Positions 48,794 to 57,585 of a stretch of 64,000 nucleotides of DNA are shown here, piece by piece. This DNA comes from Kroppenstedtia guangzhouensis (GTDB lineage: Bacteria; Bacillota; Bacilli; Thermoactinomycetales; DSM-45169), in assembly GCF_014637345.1 (NCBI RefSeq), contig NZ_BMEX01000002.1:124001-188000 (forward strand). The letters are read 5' to 3'. The stretch's first letter is position 1; every line of letters starts with the position of its first letter. The translations under genes were made by a program, and so were the position numbers. Below the pieces are notes generated by a model. That model worked only from the letters and a program-made list of their open reading frames with translations, ran no database searches and had not been told where the DNA came from.

Positions 48794-48822
48794 TTGCTTT
48801 TTGCCATTCCCCGTGATAAAAT
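48794..48822 (+). promoter_or_regulatory. rpsT promoter
   Basis: TTGCTT, 17 bases, TAAAAT with an extended TGA before the -10, about 60 bp upstream of rpsT. Confidence 0.7.
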
Positions 48823-48880
48823 TTAGCGTGTTGCACACTTATCGGGCGATTTTGACCTGAACGACCGGGAGGTGAACCAG

Positions 48881-49147
48881 ATGCCCAACATTCAATCCGC
48901 CATCAAACGGACCAAGACCAATGAGAAACGGCGCCAGCAACGGATGGCCCAAAAATCAGCCATCCGCACCTCCGTCAAAAAATTCCTGGTGGCTGTTGAA
49001 AATCAGGAAAAGGAAACGGCCGGCAGCCTGTTGCGGGAAGCCAAGCGAAAGCTGGACAAAGGAGTGACCAAAGGCCTGCTCCATAAAAATGCTGCCGCCC
49101 GGCAAAAATCCCGCCTCGAGAAAAAGTTCAATGCCCTGAATGGCTGA
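48881..49147 (+). CDS. rpsT: Ribosomal protein bS20
   Basis: An 88-residue, strongly basic helical protein (MPNIQSAIKRTKTNEKRRQQ, ending with HKNAAARQKSRLEKKFNAL). GGGAGGTG lies 6 bases before the ATG at 48881; the frame is open three codons earlier. It is divergent from gpr and convergent with trpS. Confidence 0.97.
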   Translation: MPNIQSAIKRTKTNEKRRQQRMAQKSAIRTSVKKFLVAVENQEKETAGSLLREAKRKLDKGVTKGLLHKNAAARQKSRLEKKFNALNG

Positions 49148-49165
49148 CACGGATCCATTTAAAAA

Positions 49166-49193
49166 CGACCCTTACGGGTCGCTTTTATTTTAT
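49166..49193 (+). terminator. rpsT terminator, possibly bidirectional
   Basis: CGACCC/GGGTCG with a 4-base loop, then CTTTTATTTT. The A-rich left side lets it also serve trpS on the other strand. Confidence 0.8.
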
Positions 49194-50173
49194 TTGGAAA
49201 CCAGCCCCATCGCTTGTTGCATCCGGGACAGCGTCTCACCTGCCACTTCCCGGGCGCGCTCGGCTCCTCTGGCCAAGGCACGTTGCACTTCTCCACTGTC
49301 CATCACATCGCGGAAACGATCCTGCAGCGGTTTGAGCTCCTGGATCACTGCCTCGGCAGTATCGATCTTGAGATGGCCGTACCCTTTATTCCGATACCGC
49401 TTTACGAGGGATTCGACGGACTCCCCGGTCATCGCACTGTGGATATCGAGCAGGTTGCTGATTCCCGGCTTGTTTTCCCGGTCATACCGGATGTTGTTTT
49501 CCGAATCTGTGACCGCCCGTTTAAACTTCTTGAGAATGAGATCTGGATCATCGAGAAGTTGGATGCTGTTCAGATAACTGTCAGCACTCTTGCTCATTTT
49601 CTTCTCCGGATTGTCCAGCGCCATGATGCGGGCTCCAGTTGTTCCGATTTGGGGTTCCGGAATCTTGAACACCTCTCCGTAGATCCGATTGAACCGTTCC
49701 GCCAAATCCCGGGTCAACTCCAGGTGTTGTTTCTGATCTTCCCCGACCGGGACGAGATCCGCCTGGTACAGCAGAATATCAGCCGCCATCAAAACAGGAT
49801 AGCTGAACAGACCGGCAGTGGCTGAATCAGATCCTTTTCCCTTATCCTTGAACTGAGTCATGCGACTCAATTCACCCATGCGGGTGATGCACTGAAGCAA
49901 CCAAGCCCCCTCCGAATGAGCCGGGTTGTGGGATTGAACAAACAAGGCACTCCGATCCGGGTCCAGCCCCGCCGCAAGATAGAGCCCGGCCAACTCCAGG
50001 GTTTTTCTGCGCAACTCTGCCGGATCCCGAGGCACGGTCAAAGCGTGCAGATCAACCACACAGAAGAAACACTCCGCTTCTTCCTGCAACGGAATAAACT
50101 GTTTCAGCGCTCCGATGTAGTTGCCCAAATGAAGATCTCCTGTCGGCTGCATTCCGGAAAAAACACGTTTCAT
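49190..50173 (-). CDS. trpS: Tryptophanyl-tRNA synthetase
   Basis: Class I synthetase of 328 residues. The HIGH-like motif is TGDLHLGNYIG near the N-terminus, and KMSKS is present in NPEKKMSKSADSYLN. The ATG at 50173 follows AAAGGAG; the longer frame runs into the T-box terminator. It is controlled by a tryptophan T-box. Confidence 0.97.
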   Translation of the reverse strand: MKRVFSGMQPTGDLHLGNYIGALKQFIPLQEEAECFFCVVDLHALTVPRDPAELRRKTLELAGLYLAAGLDPDRSALFVQSHNPAHSEGAWLLQCITRMGELSRMTQFKDKGKGSDSATAGLFSYPVLMAADILLYQADLVPVGEDQKQHLELTRDLAERFNRIYGEVFKIPEPQIGTTGARIMALDNPEKKMSKSADSYLNSIQLLDDPDLILKKFKRAVTDSENNIRYDRENKPGISNLLDIHSAMTGESVESLVKRYRNKGYGHLKIDTAEAVIQELKPLQDRFRDVMDSGEVQRALARGAERAREVAGETLSRMQQAMGLVSK

Positions 50174-50189
50174 ACTTTCAGCCACTCCT

Positions 50190-50445
50190 TTGCAGAAAAT
50201 AAAAAAACCCGTCCACATCGGGACGAGGTTTCTCTCGCGGTACCACCCGGTTTCGCCAACTGAGGCGCGCTCTCAGAAATAACGGCCGGAACTGGGCCGA
50301 CCGGCCTCCCCCTCTCCTTGACGGGTCGAAGGAGGCAGCTCCGAAGTCCATTCACGCAGTGTTTCCACCGGCTCGCACCCACCGCCGGCTCTCTGGGCGA
50401 AACTCTCTGCGCTACTCTTCTTCTTCATCGCCAAAGGGTCATCAA
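50190..50445 (-). promoter_or_regulatory. T-box riboswitch leader of trpS (tryptophan specific)
   Basis: The T-box sequence GGGTGGTACCGCG lies at 50247-50235. The specifier loop GTGAA-TGG-A gives a UGG codon at 50350-50348. A terminator hairpin ends in GGACGGGTTTTTTT at about 50200. Uncharged tRNA-Trp should promote read-through into trpS. Confidence 0.93.
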
Positions 50446-50461
50446 TCGTTTGTTTCTAATC

Positions 50462-50490
50462 ATCATACTCTTTGGCATGGAAAAACGCAA
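50462..50490 (-). promoter_or_regulatory. trpS promoter
   Basis: TTGCGT (50490-50485), 17 bases and TATGAT (50467-50462) on the minus strand, just upstream of the T-box stem I. Confidence 0.7.
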
Positions 50491-50587
50491 TGCCCACCTG
50501 TTTTGCTTTTTTCCGGCCAAGAGGTTACTATAGCTATGGAAGTTTCCAAACGGGAGAATAATCGGGATGATGAAGGAGTCATGTACG

Positions 50588-51091
50588 ATGGGGCATGTGT
50601 TTCCGCTCAATTTGCAACTGGCGGCCACTTTGGGCACTCTGTTCATGGCCCTGATGGTTATCTTTCTCCGTCTCAGAGCCTCCAAAAAACCCACCAACGC
50701 CAAAAAGATTCTGATGCCGCCGATCGGGATGAGCACCGGCTTTCTGATGTTTGCCTTTCCGCCCTTTCGAATTCCCTTCACTTGGGGACTGGCAGCCTTT
50801 GTAACGGGAACACTTCTCTTCGCCTGGCCCCTGATCCGCACCTCCCGGTTTGAAACGGGAAAGGATGGACAGGTTTATCTGAAACGATCCAAAGCCTTCA
50901 TTCTGATTCTGTTCGCATTGTTGATTATCCGGTTGTGGGCTCATGAGTATATAGAACAATTTATCACGCTGGAACAGACCGCCGGTGTATTTTTCACTTT
51001 GGCCTTTGGCATGCTCTTTCCCTGGAGGATTATGATGTATCTGAAGTATAAAAAACTGAAAGAAGAAGTGCAGAGTACGGTAACGAAATGA
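50588..51091 (+). CDS. ccdC: CcdC family membrane protein
   Basis: A 167-residue protein with four or five membrane helices and the family core LRASKKPTNAKKILMPP, MSTGFLMFAFPPFRIP, and AFGMLFPWRIMMYLKYKKL. It closely resembles B. subtilis CcdC, encoded with CcdA and the cytochrome c maturation genes, though CcdC itself is not clearly required there. Start at ATG 50588 with AAGGAG 9 bases upstream; earlier ATGs overlap the SD. It stands alone here, without ccdA. Confidence 0.88.
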   Translation: MGHVFPLNLQLAATLGTLFMALMVIFLRLRASKKPTNAKKILMPPIGMSTGFLMFAFPPFRIPFTWGLAAFVTGTLLFAWPLIRTSRFETGKDGQVYLKRSKAFILILFALLIIRLWAHEYIEQFITLEQTAGVFFTLAFGMLFPWRIMMYLKYKKLKEEVQSTVTK

Positions 51092-51132
51092 AACGGCAAT
51101 CCGGTGGATCAAACTTGAAATTCAGGCGACAG

Positions 51133-51165
51133 CCGGGCGGGATGTTCTTCCGCCCGGTTGTTTTA
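51133..51165 (+). terminator. Terminator after ccdC
   Basis: CCGGGCGG/CCGCCCGG, perfect 8-bp stem with a 9-base loop, then TTGTTTTATT. It lies between two convergent genes. Confidence 0.85.
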
Positions 51166-52698
51166 TTCCACCATATCGACGGTTTTCATCCGATCTGCCT
51201 GTTCCCGCAGAACGTATTTCGTTACCATACCCAAACTGTTTCTGGGAAGCATGTCGACAAAGGCAACTTCCATCAGCTGATGCTCCGCAAGACGTTCCCG
51301 GCCGTAGCGAAGGACATCCTCCTCAGTGATAGAGGAATTTTCCTCCTTGACCACATAGGCACGGGGTACTTCCCCCTTCTCCGGGTCCTTCACACCGATC
51401 ACTGTTACTTCTGCCACACCCTCCATCTCTCCCAAGACCTTCTCCACCTCAGTGGGTAAAACCAGTTCTTCATTGCAGTGAATCAGGTCTCTCCAACGAT
51501 CCACCACATAAAGAAGTCCATCTTCCTCCAGTCTGCCGGCATCTCCCGTATGAAACCAGCCATCCCGGATCGCCCTCGCCGTCTCCTCCGGATCCTTCCA
51601 ATATCCCGGTGTCACTTGTGGGCCCCGGTACACAATTTCCCCGATTTCACCCGGAGGCACCTCTCCGCCGGATTCCGGATCAACCACCTTGATCTCACCG
51701 AGCAGTCTCTTCCCTGCAGAGTGGCAGGTAGAAAGCCCCATATCCGGATTCCAAAAAGTGATTCCACCGGTCACCTCACTTGCTCCATAGATCTGGACAA
51801 TCGGAAAGCCCAGTGAAGAATATTGCCGGATGATCTCCTCCGGTACCGGACCACCACAGAGAAATTCCCGCATCGAACCCGTGTCCCAATCCCCGTTCAT
51901 CGCGGGGGGAAGCATGTAGCCCAACATCGCGGGCAGGCTCACCAAATGGGTGATCCGCTCTCTTTCCACCACTTCCCACACACGAACCGGATGAAACTCC
52001 GGCATGAATATCACGGTGCCCCCCAACAAAAGTGCATTGACCATCGCCGAGATCCCGTTGATTCGGAAAAGCGGGGTGCAGATCAGAAAACGGTCCCCCC
52101 TTCGTACATCCAGAGTCAAACTGGCCGCCACCCCGAAGGCATGAAAATTGGAATGGGTGGTAATGACACCCTTGGGCTTCCCGGTGGTACCGGAAGTATA
52201 AGTGAGAGCCACCTGATCTTCCGGATCAATCTGCACATTCGGTTCCGTGTCCGGATATTCCAGGAGAGCTTGTGCAAAGGGGGGATTCAGTTTCTGATCA
52301 ATGCTGACCCGAACCATCCGCTCCAGAAACTCACAGGACTCTAGCTCGTCCGCAATTTCGGAAAACTCCTCGTCAAAGAAAAGAAGTTTGGGTTCAGTCT
52401 GCTCCATCATCTGCCAAAGCTCTGCCAAACTGAGCCGCCAATTGAGGGGGACCGCCACTGCCCCCAGTTTGGCTGCCGCCAATAACACCGTGGCAAAGGG
52501 GTGATTGGTGCTACAAAGAATCCCGATCCGGTCCCCTTTTTGAACATCCAATTCCATCATAAAATGGGCCAACCGGTTCACCCGCCGGTTCAATTCCCGA
52601 TAGGTAACACGCTCGTCCCCATACACAACGGCCTCCAGATGCGGCGAAAAATCAGCTCTGTTTCGCAGCATCTCGCCAACAGTAAACATCACTTGCAC
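51163..52698 (-). CDS. Acyl-CoA synthetase/AMP-ligase family protein with altered catalytic motifs
   Basis: A 511-residue ANL-superfamily enzyme expected to adenylate a carboxylic acid and form a CoA thioester. The P-loop YTSGTTGKPKGV, YGASEVTGG and WFHTGDAGRLEEDG are normal. Two C-terminal motifs are not. The hinge SGGENVYPxEVE is HCNEELVLPTEVE, and the A10 motif PRNxxGKxxK reads PRNSLGMVTK, with methionine (codon 51228-51226) for the catalytic lysine. The gene is monocistronic. Either adenylation is impaired or the enzyme has another role. Confidence 0.88.
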   Translation of the reverse strand: MQVMFTVGEMLRNRADFSPHLEAVVYGDERVTYRELNRRVNRLAHFMMELDVQKGDRIGILCSTNHPFATVLLAAAKLGAVAVPLNWRLSLAELWQMMEQTEPKLLFFDEEFSEIADELESCEFLERMVRVSIDQKLNPPFAQALLEYPDTEPNVQIDPEDQVALTYTSGTTGKPKGVITTHSNFHAFGVAASLTLDVRRGDRFLICTPLFRINGISAMVNALLLGGTVIFMPEFHPVRVWEVVERERITHLVSLPAMLGYMLPPAMNGDWDTGSMREFLCGGPVPEEIIRQYSSLGFPIVQIYGASEVTGGITFWNPDMGLSTCHSAGKRLLGEIKVVDPESGGEVPPGEIGEIVYRGPQVTPGYWKDPEETARAIRDGWFHTGDAGRLEEDGLLYVVDRWRDLIHCNEELVLPTEVEKVLGEMEGVAEVTVIGVKDPEKGEVPRAYVVKEENSSITEEDVLRYGRERLAEHQLMEVAFVDMLPRNSLGMVTKYVLREQADRMKTVDMVE

Positions 52699-52745
52699 AC
52701 CTCTGTTGAAATATATTCTGAATGAATTAGGACCTTATCTAAACC

Positions 52746-52774
52746 ATTATATAACAGAAAAAAGGATCTCAAAA
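52746..52774 (-). promoter_or_regulatory. Promoter of the acyl-CoA synthetase gene
   Basis: TTTTGA (52774-52769), 17 bases and TATAAT (52751-52746) on the minus strand. Downstream, TGAATGAAT (plus strand, around 52715) resembles one half of a Bacillus FadR box, but the second half is absent. Confidence 0.5.
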
Positions 52775-53181
52775 GGAACTTTCCTTCAGACGCCAAAATA
52801 TTGACAGGGGAATCCATGGAAAAAGCCCTCAAGGACAGCAAACCCACTGAACCCGTTGCTGTCGGAGATCAGGAATGAAAAAATCCCCCGTCCCGCTGTG
52901 CCTTCTTTTCCTTTCAAGAAAAAGGAAGGAAAAGTGGATTCCATCCAGGTCTGACCCGTCGTCGATGCATCCGTTCGCCACTCCTCCCGGTTTCCGTCTA
53001 CGATACCGGTCGACGGGAATCCACCGAAATTTACCATCAGATTATTCATTAAGGCATATGTGAAGAAATACCGATTCAAGGTGACCCCCCACTGAAGACT
53101 TCATCTGATGGATGAAAAAAACACAGGCAAAGACCTGATCCAATTCTTCCGCCTGCACCGGATTGATTCCGATAACAAAGA
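52775..53181. other. Intergenic stretch, nothing recognised
   Basis: About 400 bp between two minus-strand genes. A 97-codon frame (52786-53079, minus) has no ribosome-binding site and no recognisable sequence. No strong terminator is seen after the GNAT gene. Confidence 0.4.
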
Positions 53182-53649
53182 TTAACCGGCATCTCCATCC
53201 CGAACCATCGTAAAACGGGTCATCCAAAATCCCGGGGCCGTCTCCTCTTCTCCAACCTCAATAAAGCCCAGCCTCCGGTACAACTTTCTCGCCGGATGAT
53301 TGAGCGATCCGGTGCGGACTTCCACCCGGTGAACTGCAGTCGTGGAATCCAGCAGTGATTGGAGGAGGGCGGTGGCCACTCCTTTGCGAAAGTGGCGGGG
53401 GTGCACCATCACCCGATGAATGTCCAACACCTTCTCTTCCAATTTGTACGAAACCGCCCCGGCCAACTCCCCTCCCAGATACCAGCCGTAGAAGGTTTCC
53501 CCGCTGGAGATTAGCATCTCCACAGTATCCCGGAGAGGAGGGATCCCGTCAAATCCTGTCAGTTCCGCTTCCACCCGGTAGGAGGAGAGTTGCAGATCCA
53601 ACACCTGTTGCGCCACTTTCCGATCAGTGATGTCCAATTCCTTCATCAT
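53182..53649 (-). CDS. GNAT family N-acetyltransferase
   Basis: A 155-residue acetyltransferase with the acetyl-CoA loop HRVMVHPRHFRKGVATALL and the C-terminal NHPARKLYRRLGFIEVG motif. The substrate cannot be predicted. AGGAGGG is 8 bases before the ATG at 53649. It has no operon partner. Confidence 0.9.
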   Translation of the reverse strand: MMKELDITDRKVAQQVLDLQLSSYRVEAELTGFDGIPPLRDTVEMLISSGETFYGWYLGGELAGAVSYKLEEKVLDIHRVMVHPRHFRKGVATALLQSLLDSTTAVHRVEVRTGSLNHPARKLYRRLGFIEVGEEETAPGFWMTRFTMVRDGDAG

Positions 53650-53802
53650 GCTGAAATCCCTCCTCAAGCAGATACACCTATTCAATCACAACAATAAAAA
53701 GAAAACAAAGAAAGGGATCGAATCTCCAGTCGGAGGGGGGAGTACACCTTTGACCGCCAGCCAAGACATCTACACCCGCACATACCGGCCTCATTTTCCA
53801 TT

Positions 53803-53934
53803 GAAAGCTTTGTGATATAGTGCCTTCCAAGCCGGTCGGGACGGGGTTTCACACTCCACGCAATCGTTCTGACGGGCCAAAGGCGCTTCATATGTAACCC
53901 AATCCTCCCTGTGACGAGCTTTTCACAACACTTC
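53803..53934 (+). repeat. Dispersed intergenic palindromic element, copy D
   Basis: From GAAAGCTTTGTGATATAGTG to CTTTTCACAACACTTC. The middle reads GTTCTGACGGGCCAAAGGCGCTTCATATGTAACCC, a variant shared with copy F rather than E. The local hairpin TGTGA/TCACA is kept. It is followed by the DUF523 gene and by copy E in the same orientation. Confidence 0.85.
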
Positions 53935-53991
53935 GTTTAACCACGACAGGGAGAGAGTGACGCCACTTTCCGATTTTTCGAACCCATGAAG

Positions 53992-54016
53992 CAAAAACCG
54001 CCCAACCGGGCGGGTT
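53992..54016 (-). terminator. Terminator after the DUF523 gene
   Basis: On the minus strand AACCCGCCC/GGGCGGTT forms an 8-bp stem with a short loop, followed by TTTTG, 23 bp after the stop. Confidence 0.85.
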
Positions 54017-54039
54017 CCATTCCCAAAACGGATCTAGTT

Positions 54040-54537
54040 TCAGGACTCTTCCTTCTCCCCTTCTTTGCCTTCCCATGTCTCCTCCGAAACCACACGGATA
54101 CCGTGGCGGCGGAGCAGAGCCGCAGTCACTCCCAGTCCAGCTTTTTTTGATTGCCTGAAGGTACCGTCATAAATCATGCAACTGCCACAGGATGGACTCC
54201 GCTCTTTCAAAATCGCTTCCGTAGCGCCCACGGCCTGGGCCATGGCCAATGCCTCACGCGCACCTTCCACAAATTGTTGGGTGACATCGTTGCCCTGATT
54301 GTCGATCACTTTCGCCTTGCCGTCCAGCACATCGTCACCATCCCCGCCAACAATCTCCGCCGGATTGCGGGGGGTTGGAAGTCCCCCCATCTGTTCGGGG
54401 CAGACGGGGATGGCCTTTCCTTCCCGGACCAGCTTCCGGATCTTATCGATCTTATTGTGCTTTTTGTCATAACGGCAGTTAACCCCGGCAAAACAGGCAC
54501 TGACAATCTTCACCTCTGCCGGTCCACTCTTACCCAT
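54040..54537 (-). CDS. DUF523 family protein (YbbK-like)
   Basis: A 165-residue protein with the family cysteines VSACFAGVNCRYD, VCPEQMGGLPTPR and RSPSCGSCMIYDGTF, plus the Asn/Gly-rich NQGNDVTQQFVEGA. The conserved cysteines suggest an iron-sulfur or metal site; the function is not established. It is flanked on both sides by same-orientation copies (D and E) of the dispersed element, about 690 bp apart, and has its own terminator. Confidence 0.88.
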   Translation of the reverse strand: MGKSGPAEVKIVSACFAGVNCRYDKKHNKIDKIRKLVREGKAIPVCPEQMGGLPTPRNPAEIVGGDGDDVLDGKAKVIDNQGNDVTQQFVEGAREALAMAQAVGATEAILKERSPSCGSCMIYDGTFRQSKKAGLGVTAALLRRHGIRVVSEETWEGKEGEKEES

Positions 54538-54625
54538 GAATCCGTAACCTCCTTTCCCATTGATTTACCTGATTTGGATGTGAAGATCATATCCAGACAT
54601 GGAAAGTTGTATCCATAGGACACTA

Positions 54626-54755
54626 GGAGCGTTGTGATTTAGTGCGTTCTTGGACGGTCGGGATTGGGTTTCACATGACCTTTTCGTTTCCGAACTGCCA
54701 AAACACTCCATGTGAAACCCAACCCTCCCTGTGAACAGCTTTTCACAATGCTTCC
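54626..54755 (+). repeat. Dispersed intergenic palindromic element, copy E (best preserved)
   Basis: Outer arms are GCGTTGTGA (54629-54637) and TCACAATGC (54743-54751). Inner arms TTGGGTTTCACATG (54664-54677) and CATGTGAAACCCAA (54709-54722) are a perfect 14-bp inverted repeat around 31 bases. A third pairing, TGTGAA (54730-54735) with TTCACA (54742-54747), competes with the outer arm. Confidence 0.9.
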
Positions 54756-54785
54756 AGAGTGGCTATCCTTCAAACCCGGCGCCTT

Positions 54786-55802
54786 TCACCGGATGGACAG
54801 GATCAGACGCTCCACCGCCAAGGTCTTATCGATCCGGCCGGATTTGATAGCCCGATCCGCCTCGATCGCCCGGAACAGCCATTCCCGCAAGGCTCCCTCC
54901 GAACAGGAGCTGACCTGTCGCAAGGCAAGTTTCACCGGATAAGGATGAACTTTGAGGGTGGATGCGATCTCCCGCTCAGACATCCCCTTGGCAGCCAACA
55001 CCTTCACCTGGAGCATCAGGCGAAATTGGCGGATGATCAATGCCAGGATACGGATCGGCTCTTCCCGGTTCTGCAACAGATCGTAAAAGAGAGCGATTCC
55101 TTCCGCAACCCTCCGTCGTGCGACCCGATCCACCAGTTTAAACACATCCTGCTCCAAGGTGCGGGAGACCAGCTCCGTCACTGTCTCGGGTGTGATTCTA
55201 CCGGAAGGCCCCGCATAGGTAGCCAGCTTCCGGATTTCCATGTCGAGGAGACGCAAATCCCCTCCCACCTGGCGGATGAGAACTTCCCCTGTCTTGGGGT
55301 GAACCTCCACCCCGGTTTCTTTCAGCTTTTCTGCCACCCAACGGGGGAGCTCCTTGGAATCCAGGGGGTGAAAAACGACTTCCCGGACCTGTTTCCTCAA
55401 CTTCTTCACCACTTTTTTCCGGGCATCCAGCTTTTCCGCGGGCACGGTGAGGACCAGCACATTCCCTTCCAGGGGTTGGGTGGCGTAGCGGACCAGCTCC
55501 TCCGGCCGGTGCTCTTGTTTCTTCCTGCCCTGTGCAGAGGTGAGAAACCAAGCGTTCTTCCCCACTACCAACCGATGCCTGCCAAAAAATGAAGGTGTTT
55601 CCGCCTCCAACACCAGGTCTTGGACCGGTATCTCCTCCAAATCCATCACGGTATGATTCCATTCCCGATCCTCCCCAACACCCAGCACCGCGTCCTCCAG
55701 ACGCTTGATCGCCTCCTCCATGAGGAAAGTCTCCATTCCGTAAAACAGGTAGACCGGTGCGTACCGACCGGACTCAATCTCCTTGATCCACTTGCGATCC
55801 AT
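54786..55802 (-). CDS. holA: DNA polymerase III delta subunit
   Basis: Clamp-loader subunit that opens the beta clamp. The 338 residues start with PVYLFYGMETFLMEEAIKRL and continue with a divergent AAA+ fold lacking a Walker A lysine, as usual for delta. They end with the conserved helical collar (YPVKLALRQ, then LREWLFRAIEADRAIKSG). GGAGG lies 8 bases before the ATG at 55802. The start overlaps the anti-sigma gene by 29 bp. Confidence 0.95.
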   Translation of the reverse strand: MDRKWIKEIESGRYAPVYLFYGMETFLMEEAIKRLEDAVLGVGEDREWNHTVMDLEEIPVQDLVLEAETPSFFGRHRLVVGKNAWFLTSAQGRKKQEHRPEELVRYATQPLEGNVLVLTVPAEKLDARKKVVKKLRKQVREVVFHPLDSKELPRWVAEKLKETGVEVHPKTGEVLIRQVGGDLRLLDMEIRKLATYAGPSGRITPETVTELVSRTLEQDVFKLVDRVARRRVAEGIALFYDLLQNREEPIRILALIIRQFRLMLQVKVLAAKGMSEREIASTLKVHPYPVKLALRQVSSCSEGALREWLFRAIEADRAIKSGRIDKTLAVERLILSIR

Positions 55803-56508
55803 GATGCGCGCCTCCGTTTTGCGAACTTGGTTGGTCCCCATCCGGGCTGGGGAGGTTTACCCTTTTGCTTTTTCCCGACTCCGGAAACCGAATGATCAAA
55901 ATATCCGCCCGTTCCCATTCCAGCTGGATCTCCTCCTTCATCTGCAAAGGGGAAGATCGGTATATCACTTTACCTTTTTGATTCCGGACGATCACACGGT
56001 TCTCCGAAATCATGGCCTGATACTCCCCTCCCGGAGACCACTCTTCCTCCCCTGACATGAGAGAGTCCACGCCGGATTTGTTCTCCTTGGAAGTTTCCGG
56101 GGGGAGATCGGCTTCTTCCATTTCAAACCCCTCCAAATCCGGTCGCGATTTCCCTCCGATAGGAAATCCATCCTTTAAGCTGACCATCGCCAGGATGACA
56201 GCAGCCACAGCCACCCCCGCCGGAATGGTGCGGAACAGCCACTTTTTCCTGTGGGACCGGGGCGAATTCACCACGGGCTCCGCCGGTGGCATCGTCGTGT
56301 TGTCATTGAGCACCTGATCCACCAGTGAAACCGGCGGTTCCGGACGCGGCAATCCAGACAGAAGACGGGATACTTTCTCCAGCTCCCGGGCCACCTGTGC
56401 ACATACGGGACAAGTGGACAGATGACGGTTCAGCTCCTCTCCCTCCGCGGGAGACAGGTCTCCATCCAGATTCCGTTGGATCCAATCCTGCCACTCTTTG
56501 CAATTCAT
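55774..56508 (-). CDS. Anti-sigma factor with zf-HC2 domain
   Basis: A 244-residue membrane protein. The N-terminal zinc-binding anti-sigma domain has the H-x3-C-x2-C motif RHLSTCPVCAQV, followed by a proline-rich linker, one membrane helix (TIPAGVAVAAVILAMVSL, about 93-112) and an extracytoplasmic domain. It starts by a 4-bp overlap with the sigma factor gene, so it is probably its antagonist released by regulated proteolysis. The tail overlaps holA. Confidence 0.9.
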   Translation of the reverse strand: MNCKEWQDWIQRNLDGDLSPAEGEELNRHLSTCPVCAQVARELEKVSRLLSGLPRPEPPVSLVDQVLNDNTTMPPAEPVVNSPRSHRKKWLFRTIPAGVAVAAVILAMVSLKDGFPIGGKSRPDLEGFEMEEADLPPETSKENKSGVDSLMSGEEEWSPGGEYQAMISENRVIVRNQKGKVIYRSSPLQMKEEIQLEWERADILIIRFPESGKSKRVNLPSPDGDQPSSQNGGAHHGSQVDQGD

Positions 56509-57047
56509 GGGCGCACCCCTCCCTCCCGATAGTCCGCCAACCACTTTTGCAGTTTTTTGCGTCCCCGGAACAGGTGCGACTTGACTGTATTCAACGGTAA
56601 TTGAGTCGTCTCCGCGATCTCCTCATATGTAAAATCCTGTAGATAACGTAGGATGACCACCCTGCGCTGAGGTTCCGGCAACCGGTGAATGGCGCATTTC
56701 ACATCGTGGGAGACCCCCGCCCATTCCACCGGACTTTCCCGCCGCCCCCGGTCGGGATCCATCCCTTCATCCAGAGGAAGGATTTTTTTCCTCCTTCTCA
56801 GAAAGTCGACAGCTGTGTGGAGTGCGATCCGTTGCGCCCAAGTTTCCACCTTCGCTTCAAACCGGTAACCGGGTAGGTTTCGATAAATACGGAGAAGTGC
56901 CTCCTGAGCCGCATCCAGGGCATCCTGCTGATTTCCCAACATATACAAAGCTGTACGATAGACCGGTCCTTCCAGCTCTTTCAGCAATCCGACCAGGGCT
57001 TCCCGGTTTCCATCCTGGGCCCGCCGTACCTGATCCCCCTCGAGCAA
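56505..57047 (-). CDS. ECF-type RNA polymerase sigma factor (SigW-like)
   Basis: About 180 residues with region 2 (LVGLLKELEGPVYRTALYML, then QDALDAAQEALLRIYRNL) and region 4 (LPEPQRRVVILRYLQDFTYEEIAETTQ, with TVKSHLFRGRKKLQKWL). It has no region 3. The TTG at 57047 fits AGGAGGG with 6-base spacing; the ATG two codons earlier abuts the SD. It is paired with a membrane zinc anti-sigma factor, suggesting an envelope-stress response. The target genes are unknown. Confidence 0.92.
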   Translation of the reverse strand: MLEGDQVRRAQDGNREALVGLLKELEGPVYRTALYMLGNQQDALDAAQEALLRIYRNLPGYRFEAKVETWAQRIALHTAVDFLRRRKKILPLDEGMDPDRGRRESPVEWAGVSHDVKCAIHRLPEPQRRVVILRYLQDFTYEEIAETTQLPLNTVKSHLFRGRKKLQKWLADYREGGVRP

Positions 57048-57585
57048 ATCCATCCCTCCTGGCAGAATTGACGGATCCATGCCACCAAAAGTTGCAATGG
57101 ATTTCGAACCTCACTCCACCATCCCGCCTTTTGCCAAATCTCCGCTTCATTCCTGTTCCCGTCCATTGTATCACAGAGAAAAGTCCCCGATCCTCGGAAG
57201 GGAAGGGGAGCAGTAGCAAAGTCAAAGGGGATTCCGGTGGAGGTTCCGGACAAGGGGGTGCAGATTCTTGCCAGCGCACTCTGCTTATTTGTCCGGATCC
57301 GGTTGTTTTACACGATCGGCGAAAGAAAGAAGGCTCAAATGTATTCATTATCCGTATTTTAAGTGGGGAGGATCGTGTTCTGACACGCACATTGCACCTA
57401 TAGGGAAAGTCCCGTCAGGGTTTCCGACGTCCTTTCTCCCAGTTCATCCACAGCCTTGGGGAGGAGTTCGAAGTGGATGGTGGACCGTTTGACATCTTCT
57501 CCTTCCTCTCATGCTTCACACCTCGGTACGGACCGGATCCATCTGTTGGCGGGGCTTTTTGCTCATGGCACTGTCCCGGGTCCGT
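57048..57585. other. Intergenic stretch between psuG terminator and the ECF sigma gene
   Basis: About 540 bp with several short frames on both strands, none supported. On the minus strand TACAAT in CTGTGATACAATGG (about 57165) may be a -10 for the sigma operon. No repeats of the dispersed family occur here. Confidence 0.4.

Noticed and set aside
52786-53079. 97-codon minus-strand frame between the acyl-CoA synthetase and GNAT genes
   Set aside because: No Shine-Dalgarno, Gly/Phe-rich low-information sequence, and no recognisable motif.
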